Shown here piece by piece: positions 1 to 6,390 of a DNA stretch of 16,825 bases. The notes under the pieces were generated by a model. That model saw only the letters and a program-made list of their open reading frames with translations. It was not told the origin of the DNA and did not search any database. The stretch's first letter is position 1; every line of letters begins with the position of its first letter. Source of the DNA: Oscillospiraceae bacterium (GTDB lineage: Bacteria > Bacillota_A > Clostridia > Oscillospirales > Ruminococcaceae); NCBI GenBank assembly GCA_017523995.1, contig JAFWUX010000160.1, forward strand, positions 1 through 16,825, given 5' to 3'. The position numbers were made by a program, and so were the translations under genes.

Positions 1-819
1 AAGATCGAGTTGAAGCTCAACAGTTTCTTCGATCAGCGGAATCCCATCAGCAGGATCATATTCCAGCCGTAAAAACTGCAATGACAGAATCCTGCCGTCA
101 TACTGACCGGAGAGCAGTGCTGCGTCCGCAGTAATGTCATAAAACGAAACGGAATAATAATCAAAGTAATCAACGATCTTTGCTTTCGGTTCTTCTGAAA
201 CAGGTGTCATGACCGCTTCATTCGGTGAATCCGGTTCATCGGGTGACTCCGGTGTGCCGGGCGGTGGGTTATGCACATCTCCTCCGCCGTTCGGGCGTTC
301 CGGAAGGCTGCGTGTATATTTCCTGACGGTAATAGGAATTGTCTGTTTCGGAAGTGCAGTTGTTTCGGTAACTTCCGCAGAAACCGCTGCCTGCTTTGTC
401 GCAGTGACCGGCTTAGTTTCATTCTGCAAAACCGGCGCTGTTTGTACCGGCGCTGAATCCTGTTCCGTCACCGCATTGGTCACAGTCTCAGTAACAGTCT
501 GACTGACAGTTTCCGCTGTTGTCCGGTGTGTCGCATCCTGTCTGACAGCAGTTGTATACACAGTCACGGCAGTTGTCTCAGCGGTATTCTGTGCAGTTGT
601 TTCCGTTGTGACGATCGCAGCAGGCGGCTCTGTGATTTCAGGTGTCTGAATCCGCAGCTTCGGATAGACTGCCGCAAAAATGCCGATCACCAGACAGGCC
701 GCGATCGCCGGAAGAAACCGCATCAGCTTCGGCCTGCGTCGGTATTCCGCATGAACTGCTGTGTCGATCATATCATCCGGCAGCGTATTCATCAGCTCCA
801 TAAAGCGTTCAGCATTCAA
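1..819 (-). CDS. Membrane-anchored anti-sigma-like protein, partner of ECF sigma 1 (partial, runs off window start)
   Basis: An open frame of 273 codons without a stop continues past the window edge. I place the start at TTG (817-819), which overlaps the sigma stop codon (816-818) and follows a strong GGAGGAGGG Shine-Dalgarno. The overlapping ATG at 813-815 is in another frame and stops within eight codons. Visible order: a cytoplasmic segment of about 32 residues with the motif LPDDMIDTA (13-21), one membrane helix at about 33-52, the juxtamembrane sequence PKLRIQTPEITEPP (53-66), a long Thr/Val/Ala-rich linker, a Pro-rich stretch, and the beginning of an extracellular domain. The architecture and the coupling to an ECF sigma gene suggest an anti-sigma factor or sensor that holds the sigma factor at the membrane. 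No named anti-sigma domain (ZAS, RsgI) is evident, so that role is inferred from context. It is paralogous to the protein at 2822-3811. Confidence 0.8.
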   Translation of the reverse strand, partial: MNAERFMELMNTLPDDMIDTAVHAEYRRRPKLMRFLPAIAACLVIGIFAAVYPKLRIQTPEITEPPAAIVTTETTAQNTAETTAVTVYTTAVRQDATHRTTAETVSQTVTETVTNAVTEQDSAPVQTAPVLQNETKPVTATKQAAVSAEVTETTALPKQTIPITVRKYTRSLPERPNGGGDVHNPPPGTPESPDEPDSPNEAVMTPVSEEPKAKIVDYFDYYSVSFYDITADAALLSGQYDGRILSLQFLRLEYDPADGIPLIEETVELQLDL

Positions 820-1382
820 AGCAATCCCTCCTCCCGTAGATATTTTTGCAGGCGCTTGCGAATCCTTGCAAGCGTGACCTTGACATTGCTTTCGCTCATA
901 TCGAATCTTGCCGCGAGCTCCGCGATTGCCGCGGACTGCCAGTACCGGCAGATAAACAGATTGCGATGCTTTTCCGGCAGGCTTTGCAAAAACACCGTGA
1001 CTGCCTGCATCAGCTCGCGCTGTTCGAGCTCCTGCTCCACATTCTCTGAGGACGGGAAGATTTCCGTCAGTTCATCGAGTGCCTGCGCAGTCTGTCCGCC
1101 GCCGCGCTTTTCTCTGCGGCGTGCTTTATAGCGGTCGAATGCGGCATTGCGCACGAGCTTCAAAAGATACGCACAGAAATTAGAAGGCTTTGCAGGCGGG
1201 ATCGCGTTCCAGACCGTGAGCAGCGCATCATTCAGGCATTCCTCGGCATCCTCATCGCTGCCGAGAATATTGCGCGCAACTGACCGGCAGAGCGCCCCGT
1301 ACATTTGTGCGGATTCCTTCAGCGCCTGCTCATCCCGATTATTCAGCATCAAAAGAATTCTTTTGTCGTCTATGGCAATCAC
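816..1382 (-). CDS. ECF-type RNA polymerase sigma factor (sigma 1)
   Basis: A 188-residue ECF sigma-70 family protein. Region 2 covers about residues 25-93 (CRSVARNILGSDEDAEECLNDA, then the WNAIPPAKP and LVRNAAFDRY blocks for -10 binding and strand opening). Region 4 covers about 122-183, with the recognition helix SESNVKVTLARIRKRL. It should direct core RNA polymerase to promoters for envelope or extracellular functions. The start is uncertain. The frame opens with GTG at 1380-1382, but AAAGG is then only about three bases away. The position matching the ATG of the paralogous sigma 2 is ATA (1371-1373). The gene overlaps the downstream membrane-protein gene, the usual arrangement for a sigma and its anti-sigma. 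By my hand count about 110 of 188 residues match sigma 2 (3808-4374) with no gaps, so the two are recent paralogues. It is transcribed from the promoter at 1456-1484. Confidence 0.92.
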   Translation of the reverse strand: MIAIDDKRILLMLNNRDEQALKESAQMYGALCRSVARNILGSDEDAEECLNDALLTVWNAIPPAKPSNFCAYLLKLVRNAAFDRYKARRREKRGGGQTAQALDELTEIFPSSENVEQELEQRELMQAVTVFLQSLPEKHRNLFICRYWQSAAIAELAARFDMSESNVKVTLARIRKRLQKYLREEGLL

Positions 1383-1408
1383 CGCCTTTCGTGTTTGCCT
1401 TCACCCAT
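1379..1408 (-). other. Possible leader mini-ORF upstream of sigma 1 (MGEGKHERR)
   Basis: A nine-codon frame begins with ATG at 1406-1408, and its TGA overlaps the GTG start of sigma 1. A similarly placed 12-codon frame (MYEGEHEGRWQP) precedes sigma 2 at 4362-4400. The block TCGTTC-x-TATG through GGCGGTG is nearly identical in both leaders. The differences inside the frame change amino acids, so conservation alone does not show that it is translated, and no Shine-Dalgarno stands before the ATG. Translation of this frame is speculative; the conserved leader itself is directly visible. Confidence 0.3.
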
Positions 1409-1455
1409 ATGAACGACATTTTTCAGAATCGGTTACACCTGTTCTGATATTTTTT

Positions 1456-1484
1456 ATTGTATCATTCGGTTTTTCTCTTGTCAA
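1456..1484 (-). promoter_or_regulatory. Sigma-A-type promoter of the sigma 1 operon
   Basis: On the minus strand, TTGACA (1479-1484) and TACAAT (1456-1461) are separated by 17 bases, one mismatch from the consensus housekeeping promoter. The predicted start near 1449 leaves a leader of about 65-70 bases. The sigma 2 promoter has the same two hexamers and the same spacer length. The sigma gene therefore appears to be made by the housekeeping polymerase; no obvious ECF-type autoregulatory promoter was recognised. Confidence 0.85.
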
Positions 1485-1498
1485 TATGCAGACAGAAG

Positions 1499-1533
1499 CA
1501 GCCGCCGATGTGTCCAAAGCACACCGGCGGCTG
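1499..1533. terminator. Hairpin after the dockerin gene, probable terminator
   Basis: The arms CAGCCGCCG (1499-1507) and CGGCGGCTG (1525-1533) pair perfectly over 9 bp, with a further 4 bp inside (GTGT/ACAC). It lies 33 bases past the dockerin stop and just upstream of the sigma 1 -35 box. The T-rich run follows the plus-strand side (TTCTTATTTATTT). On the minus strand, where the gene lies, the tail is not a clean U-tract. It may work as a weak or bidirectional terminator, or as a 3'-end stabiliser. Confidence 0.5.
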
Positions 1534-1565
1534 TTCTTATTTATTTGTCATGAAGAATCTGTGTA

Positions 1566-2825
1566 TCAATCGAGCTTTGCGATTTTGCGGAGGATTGCGG
1601 TTACATCGTCAAGATCAATATTGCCGCTGCCGTTCACATCGGCGTTTTGCTTGCCCTGTTCGGTGATGACGGCTGTGCTGTCCTCTGTGCAGAAGCGTGC
1701 AAGTAGAACCGCATCCGAGACATCAATCGAGCAGTCAAGTGTCACATCACCGGCAACTGCAAGCGAATTCTGTCCGATCATCGGCGATTCGGCTGCGGAT
1801 TCCGGACACACCCATTCTGCTGCCAGACCGAATTGTTCGTAAAGCTCTGCGGCGATTGCAAAATGCTCCGGGTAGGCTGTGCCGTCCGGCGGGATCACGG
1901 CATACATCTCATTCCGGTCATTATAGTACGCTTTGTCCTGTCCATAATCATAGTATCCGATCTTTTTGGCAAGCGCCGTATCTTCGAGCGCAGCACGGAC
2001 AAATTCACATTCGGGATGATGCTCCTGCACCCACGCCTCAATCGCTGTCCAGTCATATGTCACATCCTCCAGTGCGGTATAATCGCTGTTCCATTTCTGG
2101 CTTGTGGGATAATATGCTGTGGGATAAGTATTCCAGATCTCCTGATAATTTGCCGTCTGTCCCCATGTGTAAAATTCAGAGATCAGTCCGGCTTTTGCAA
2201 GGTCATGCAGAATGCCGTCAGCGATTTCCGGAACACCGGCAGTTTTGGCTTCCTCTGTCGGAAACCGCTTGCTGTTGTCAACAAGATCATAGTAACATTC
2301 AAGATCAGGCACGCCGTCCTGAACCTGATAAACGTAATATCTCTTAGGTGTTTCGGGACTTGTGGTTTGAGAAAACTCAGTAATTCCGGGATAGTGTTTC
2401 TCCAGTATCTCATACATTTTCTGTTCTGCTTCATCGTGATCAATATCTTTCCGCAGTACGATCCGCAGAACATTCTCCCGCGGACAGACCGCATAGACCG
2501 GATCGCCCTCACGGTGACGCATTTCCGTGATCGTTTCGCCGGTATCGAGATCAGTCCATGTTTCTTCGCGGTCAAACGAATAGTGATAGGTAAAAACCTG
2601 ATAGTTATCGGATGTTCCGATGCACTCGCCGTGCGGGATCCACGCAAACATCCCCTTGTCATCCAGCAGCGTCATATCCTGAAACTCGCTGCCGTCCGCA
2701 GTGCCCCAGCAGTACAGCGGAATCACGGCGGTTGTTTCAGCAGCAGAAACCGGTGCCGCAGGAATCGCACTGCAAAGCAGCATAGCACCTGTAAGCATCG
2801 CTGCAATTCTCATACGCTTTTTCAT
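1566..2825 (-). CDS. Secreted protein of unknown function with C-terminal type I dockerin
   Basis: A 419-residue exported protein. Residues 1-29 form a signal peptide (MKKRMR, hydrophobic core, cleavage near PVSA-AE). Residues about 30-355 are rich in Tyr, Trp, Glu and Asp and match no glycoside hydrolase or other family that I recognise. Residues about 357-419 are a type I dockerin with two EF-hand-like calcium loops, GDVTLDCSIDVSD and ADVNGSGNIDLDD, each followed by the expected helix. Dockerins bind cohesins on scaffoldins, so the protein is probably docked on a cellulosome-like surface complex. The ATG (2823-2825) overlaps the stop of the upstream membrane protein (ATGA) and has a strong AGGAGGGG, so it is translationally coupled to the sigma 2 module. 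The core fold and activity are unknown; the dockerin call is firm. Confidence 0.9.
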   Translation of the reverse strand: MKKRMRIAAMLTGAMLLCSAIPAAPVSAAETTAVIPLYCWGTADGSEFQDMTLLDDKGMFAWIPHGECIGTSDNYQVFTYHYSFDREETWTDLDTGETITEMRHREGDPVYAVCPRENVLRIVLRKDIDHDEAEQKMYEILEKHYPGITEFSQTTSPETPKRYYVYQVQDGVPDLECYYDLVDNSKRFPTEEAKTAGVPEIADGILHDLAKAGLISEFYTWGQTANYQEIWNTYPTAYYPTSQKWNSDYTALEDVTYDWTAIEAWVQEHHPECEFVRAALEDTALAKKIGYYDYGQDKAYYNDRNEMYAVIPPDGTAYPEHFAIAAELYEQFGLAAEWVCPESAAESPMIGQNSLAVAGDVTLDCSIDVSDAVLLARFCTEDSTAVITEQGKQNADVNGSGNIDLDDVTAILRKIAKLD

Positions 2826-3811
2826 TGTAACCCCTCCTGTTCATGTAATTCGATTGTCAGGCTGTCTGTCAGCAGTGCCTGATATTCAGTTTCATCGGTC
2901 AGAATCAAATAGTCTGCGGTGCAGTTTTCCGGTTCAAGTATAAGATCATCCGGAATTGGCAGTGCAAAATGGATCACAGAATTGTCATGATGTGTATCCG
3001 GCAAACACGCGATCTTCAGATGCAATCCATTGTTCATATATTCACCGTCGATCACCGTTGCATCCTGATACATATATGCATCCAGATCAATCAGCAGGCA
3101 TTGATGCTGTGTCAGATCGTATTCTGCCGGTATACCGTATGCTTTAAGCAAGTAATCATTGTCACTGTTCGTTCCTGGCAAAAATCCATCCACATCGTCA
3201 GGAAAGATTCTGAACCTGACGGAAATCATTGGCGTTGGTTCCTCCGGAACTGATGCAGGATGTTGAACGCTCCCTTTCCATAACGGAAACTCATATGTCA
3301 CAGGCTGCGGTTCGGTTGTCACAGGTTGTGTGGGTTCTGTAATCGCAGGAGTAGTAGTTTGCGGCGCTTCCGTGGAGATTGGTTGATCAACCTTATCGGG
3401 TTCAGTTTCGGTATGCGCAGCGGTTTCAGGCGGTTCTGTTGGTGTCGGGGTTTTTGTTTCAGTAACAGTTGCCGAGTTAGCACCAGATGCTGTTGTGTTC
3501 ACAGCAGCGGTCACAGAATCGGATGCTGTCTGAATCGGTGAGGTTGCGGTTTGTGTCTCGGAATGTTCAGCTAATTCCGGAACAGATGTCGTTGTTGTGA
3601 TGATTTCTGCCACTGATTCGGGCGGCTCTGTGATCTCCGGTGTCTGAATCCGCAGTTTCGGGTAGATTACCGCAGCAATCAGCAGGACGATACAGGCAGC
3701 CGCCGCAGAAATCTGATACCAGCGGATTGGCTTGCTGTGCGGTTCAGCAGCGGATTCGATGAACGAATCGGGAATATCGGTGAGGATCTCAGAAAATGTG
3801 ATTGGATTCAC
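2822..3811 (-). CDS. Membrane-anchored anti-sigma-like protein, partner of ECF sigma 2
   Basis: A 329-residue protein starting at GTG (3809-3811), which overlaps the sigma 2 stop (GTGA) and follows AAGGAGGGG. A longer reading from an ATG at 3934 would run through the sigma gene and is rejected. Order: cytoplasmic tail with the motif IPDSFIESA (13-21); one membrane helix at about 31-50; PKLRIQTPEITEPP (51-64), identical to the paralogue at the left edge; a Thr/Pro/Glu-rich linker to about residue 175; and an extracellular domain of about 130 residues beginning near MISVRFRIFPDD. The domain has no motif I recognise and is not evidently similar to the visible part of the paralogue's domain. It presumably restrains sigma 2 and senses an external signal, inferred from operon position and topology. 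It overlaps the downstream dockerin gene by four bases. Confidence 0.85.
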   Translation of the reverse strand: MNPITFSEILTDIPDSFIESAAEPHSKPIRWYQISAAAACIVLLIAAVIYPKLRIQTPEITEPPESVAEIITTTTSVPELAEHSETQTATSPIQTASDSVTAAVNTTASGANSATVTETKTPTPTEPPETAAHTETEPDKVDQPISTEAPQTTTPAITEPTQPVTTEPQPVTYEFPLWKGSVQHPASVPEEPTPMISVRFRIFPDDVDGFLPGTNSDNDYLLKAYGIPAEYDLTQHQCLLIDLDAYMYQDATVIDGEYMNNGLHLKIACLPDTHHDNSVIHFALPIPDDLILEPENCTADYLILTDETEYQALLTDSLTIELHEQEGLQ

Positions 3812-4374
3812 AGCAACCCCTCCTTTTGCAGATATTTTTGCAGCCGCTTTCGCAATCGGGAAAGCGTCATGGTCACATGGCTCTGCGTCATGCGGAACAT
3901 TTTTGAAAGCGCCGCAACATCTGTTGCATACCAATACCGCCGGACAAACAGATCACGCTGCCTTTGCGGAAGGCTCTCCAGAAACGCAGTCACAGCACGG
4001 AGCATCTCACGGCGCTCTACCTCGCCGACCACATCGCTTTTGTCCGGCAGGATTTCTGCAAGCTCGTCGATCGAGCCGGAATTCTGCGCAGCACCGCGCT
4101 TTTCCGTGTGGGCAGCACGGTAGCGGTCATGTGCGGCGTTGCGAACCAGACGCAGCAGATAGGCGCGCAGATTCTTCGGCTTTGCAGGCGGAATCGCGTT
4201 CCAGGCGGCGAGCATGGCGTCATTCAGGCATTCTTCGGCATCAGCCTCACTGCCGGTAATATCACGCGCAACAGACCGGCAGAGCGCTCCGTATTGCTGT
4301 TCGCTCTCGGAAATCGCCTGCTCATCGCGCTGTTCAAATAGTGCTATGATTGCCTGATCGATCATGGCTGCCAC
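3808..4374 (-). CDS. ECF-type RNA polymerase sigma factor (sigma 2)
   Basis: A 188-residue ECF sigma factor paralogous to sigma 1. Region 2 is at about residues 25-93 (CRSVARDITGSEADAEECLNDA, WNAIPPAKP, LVRNAAHDRY), with an Ala-rich stretch next. Region 4 is at about 122-183, with recognition helix TQSHVTMTLSRLRKRL. That helix differs from sigma 1 at several positions likely to touch the -35 element, so targets may differ. The frame opens at GTG (4372-4374), but ATG at 4363-4365 (MIDQAIIALFEQ) fits other family members and has a better distance from AAGGGCGG; I favour the ATG. It is the first gene of the sigma, membrane protein, dockerin operon and overlaps the second gene. Confidence 0.92.
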   Translation of the reverse strand: MAAMIDQAIIALFEQRDEQAISESEQQYGALCRSVARDITGSEADAEECLNDAMLAAWNAIPPAKPKNLRAYLLRLVRNAAHDRYRAAHTEKRGAAQNSGSIDELAEILPDKSDVVGEVERREMLRAVTAFLESLPQRQRDLFVRRYWYATDVAALSKMFRMTQSHVTMTLSRLRKRLQKYLQKEGLL

Positions 4375-4400
4375 CGCCCTTCGTGTTCGCCTTCATACAT
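4362..4400 (-). other. Possible leader mini-ORF upstream of sigma 2 (MYEGEHEGRWQP)
   Basis: A twelve-codon frame starts at ATG 4398-4400, and its TGA overlaps the favoured ATG start of sigma 2 (ATGA at 4362-4365). It is the positional counterpart of the mini-ORF at 1379-1408. No Shine-Dalgarno precedes it, so translation is unproven. If translated, it could couple sigma synthesis to ribosomes arriving from the leader. Confidence 0.3.
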
Positions 4401-4457
4401 AAGAACGAGATATTCGGAAAAATACAACACCATTCTGAAAAATTTTTTGTTATTTGC

Positions 4458-4486
4458 ATTGTAGCATTTGCGGCGGCGTTTGTCAA
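4458..4486 (-). promoter_or_regulatory. Sigma-A-type promoter of the sigma 2 operon
   Basis: On the minus strand, TTGACA (4481-4486) and TACAAT (4458-4463) are separated by 17 bases. The hexamers and spacing match the sigma 1 promoter, but the spacer sequence is GC-rich and unrelated. It should drive the sigma 2, membrane protein and dockerin genes. Confidence 0.85.
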
Positions 4487-4492
4487 TATGCC

Positions 4493-4523
4493 AAAAAAGA
4501 GCAGCATGACCGTCATGCTGCTC
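4493..4523 (-). terminator. Intrinsic terminator of the degV-to-AlkD-like operon
   Basis: A perfect 11-bp stem, GAGCAGCATGA (4499-4509) with TCATGCTGCTC (4513-4523), has a 3-base loop and on the minus strand is followed directly by TTTTTT (4493-4498). It ends transcripts arriving from the right, about 350 bases beyond the AlkD-like stop codon, and sits six bases upstream of the sigma 2 -35 box, insulating that promoter. Confidence 0.9.
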
Positions 4524-4876
4524 GTAGCAAAATCTATGTGGAAAATGGCATCAAAAGCGCGTATTTACATGGGAACTGCCGCTGCTTCTATATGTTTTGC
4601 TTATTCTCTCATTTTGTCAGTAACTTCGCAGGTTTCCGCATGACAGTGAGGGCTGGTGTATGCAAGTCGTGGGAACTCGTCACGGGAACCCGCTTGGGAA
4701 CTTGCCCTGAAAAATGCTGCAAAATACAGAAAAATCTTTCTGAATACGGAAATATTTTTCAGCAGATGCGTTGATAAAAGACACATAGCTGCTTGAAATT
4801 TCCGTATTTATGCGCTTTTTAGCTTTAGGGTTGGTGAGGGGCAGCGCCCCATTTCAAATCCATCGGAGATACCTCT
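4524..4876. other. Gene-free 350-base region with direct and inverted repeats
   Basis: No convincing gene: short frames here lack ribosome binding sites and recognisable sequence. GGGAAC occurs at 4571-4576, 4671-4676, 4684-4689 and 4696-4701, the last three spaced 12-13 bases apart. CTGAAAAAT (4707-4715) is inverted as ATTTTTCAG (4754-4762), with a small CAGAAA/TTTCTG hairpin between them. AATACGGAAAT (4743-4753) is inverted as ATTTCCGTATT (4798-4808). GGGGC-AGC-GCCCC lies at 4838-4850. It is transcribed as the long 3' untranslated region of the upstream operon unless an unseen terminator intervenes. Confidence 0.6.
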
Positions 4877-5554
4877 CTACCGCAGGGTGCGCAGATAGGT
4901 TTTGGTTTCCTCGGGGATGCGGCGGCTCTCGATGCACTTCTGGATCGTCTTTTTGTGCACCCATTCCGGCAGACGGCGCGTCTCCAGATATGGCAGAATC
5001 GTCTCCGGCTGCTTGGCAAGCGCCGTCGCAAAATACCACGCGATCTCCATATTGATGTAATACTCATCCGAGCGGATCGCCGCGATGCGTTCGGGATATG
5101 CCGGATCAAACCGCGCATCGAGAAAATGCTGCATCAGCATCCCGACCGCGAACCGCACCGTATAGGTGTGCGCCGACTGCATCCAGCGGTCGATATAGGG
5201 CAGAAGCTGCTCCGCCTCTTTCCGGAAAACCGTCGGCGAAAGCTGATCGCAGGTCGCCCAGTTGTCCACATATGGCAGAAACGCCTCAACCGCCGCGATG
5301 CATTCTGCAAAGCACTTGATGCGCGCGATCAGGAAGGCGTGCAGCTGATTTTCGTCAAAATACCGATGCGGCAGCGTGTGCAGAAATGTCTGCACGGCAT
5401 CCGGCTCCGTGCCGAGAGATTTTGCCAGCGCCCGCAGCGCCGGTGTCCGGCAGCCGAGAATCTGCTCCGGCGAAATCTGCGGCATCAGGCGCGCAACAAA
5501 TTTTGCGTTCTCTGCATCCGCAAGCGCGCGGATCTGTTCTGTGATCTCCTGCAT
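4877..5554 (-). CDS. AlkD-like DNA alkylation repair protein (HEAT-repeat glycosylase)
   Basis: A 225-residue protein of the AlkC/AlkD DNA alkylation repair family, which excises bulky or positively charged alkylated purines (such as 7-methylguanine) without flipping the base out. The whole protein is helical and HEAT-like. Diagnostic features are the block VDNWATCD (about residues 96-103), whose Asp103 fits the catalytic aspartate of AlkD, and the aromatic segment SDEYYINMEIAWYFATAL (162-179) with Trp173. The length of about 225 is normal for the family. ATG at 5552-5554 follows AGGAG. It lies 12 bases after the AraC-type gene, so the two are probably co-transcribed and the regulator may respond to alkylation or other stress. 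That last link is inference only. Confidence 0.9.
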   Translation of the reverse strand: MQEITEQIRALADAENAKFVARLMPQISPEQILGCRTPALRALAKSLGTEPDAVQTFLHTLPHRYFDENQLHAFLIARIKCFAECIAAVEAFLPYVDNWATCDQLSPTVFRKEAEQLLPYIDRWMQSAHTYTVRFAVGMLMQHFLDARFDPAYPERIAAIRSDEYYINMEIAWYFATALAKQPETILPYLETRRLPEWVHKKTIQKCIESRRIPEETKTYLRTLR

Positions 5555-5566
5555 ATCAAACTCCTG

Positions 5567-6355
5567 TTATGTGCGGTGCTCACGCCGGAAAACCGTTGGT
5601 GTGACGCCGTTGTTTTTCTTGAACTGCCGCATAAAGTGCTCCTCATTGTCATAGCCGCAGAGCTGCGCGATATGCGAAATCGTGTAGCTTGTCGAGGTCA
5701 GCAGATCGCGCGCGCGGTTCATCTTGCAGTTGATGACATCTGCGATGCAGGTCATGCCGAAGGTCTCGCGGTAGATCAGCTGAAAATAGCTGCGGCTCAT
5801 ATTGACCTCGGAGCAGAGCATTTCCACAGACCACTTTTCCTGCGGATTGGCGTAGATTTTCTCGCGCAGACGGACAAGCTCGGCATAATGCGGATCGCTG
5901 TTTGCAGCCGCCTGCTGACTGACAATCGGGCCGCCGGTCTCCGAAATCCGGATCAGCAGCGCTTTCATCAGGCAGTCAGTCATTTCGCTGCGTTTCGCAT
6001 TCGAGGCATAGTATTCGGCGCAGAGCTGCTGCATCAGCACCGAGATGAACGCCGTATCGCCGAAGCGCAGCAGTGTGTTTTCCGGCAGCTGCAAAGCCTG
6101 ATAAAAGCTGCCGTCGCTCGCGGGCGTGAACAGCACCCAGTCATAGAGCAGATCCTGCTCCGCAGTGAACCTCAGCGCCGTATCCGCGGAGACCAGCACC
6201 GTGTCGCCGGATTCCGCCTGCAGAACCGCGCCGCCGAGCTCCAGACGCATCGCGCCGCCCGTCAGCAGGAGCAGAATGCCGTGCAGCCCGTCCGGATGAA
6301 ACACCGCATCCGACTGCCGCAGCAGCGACTGATATCCGATTTCGAGAATCTGCAT
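5567..6355 (-). CDS. AraC-family transcriptional regulator
   Basis: A 262-residue regulator. Residues about 1-150 form a cupin-like ligand-binding domain (strand-rich, with FHPDGLHGILLLLTGG near 19-34). Residues about 162-262 form the AraC-type DNA-binding domain with two helix-turn-helix motifs: WSVEMLCSEVNMSRSYFQLIYRETFG (175-200) and the conserved second motif YTISHIAQLCGYDNEEHFMRQFKK (224-247), ending GVTPTVFRREH. ATG at 6353-6355 follows GGAGG by 8 bases. Neighbours on both sides lie on the same strand: a small broken gene and a P-loop ATPase upstream, the AlkD-like gene 12 bases downstream. The ligand is unknown. Many proteins of this shape respond to sugars, but nothing here points to a sugar pathway. 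Confidence 0.93.
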   Translation of the reverse strand: MQILEIGYQSLLRQSDAVFHPDGLHGILLLLTGGAMRLELGGAVLQAESGDTVLVSADTALRFTAEQDLLYDWVLFTPASDGSFYQALQLPENTLLRFGDTAFISVLMQQLCAEYYASNAKRSEMTDCLMKALLIRISETGGPIVSQQAAANSDPHYAELVRLREKIYANPQEKWSVEMLCSEVNMSRSYFQLIYRETFGMTCIADVINCKMNRARDLLTSTSYTISHIAQLCGYDNEEHFMRQFKKNNGVTPTVFRREHRT

Positions 6356-6390
6356 GGCGCCCGCCTCCCTTTTCGTTCACGTTCTGATCA

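Noticed and set aside
2183..2662. A 159-codon minus-strand frame inside the dockerin gene
   Set aside because: Alternative frame of the dockerin gene, with no ribosome site and basic, motif-free composition.
4671..4701. GGGAAC repeats as a CRISPR or plasmid iteron array
   Set aside because: The repeats are only six bases, spaced 12-13 bases apart, with no longer repeat unit, no cas or rep gene, and a chromosomal setting.
4601..4786. A 61-codon minus-strand frame in the gene-free region
   Set aside because: No ribosome binding site, no recognisable sequence, and it runs through the inverted repeats.
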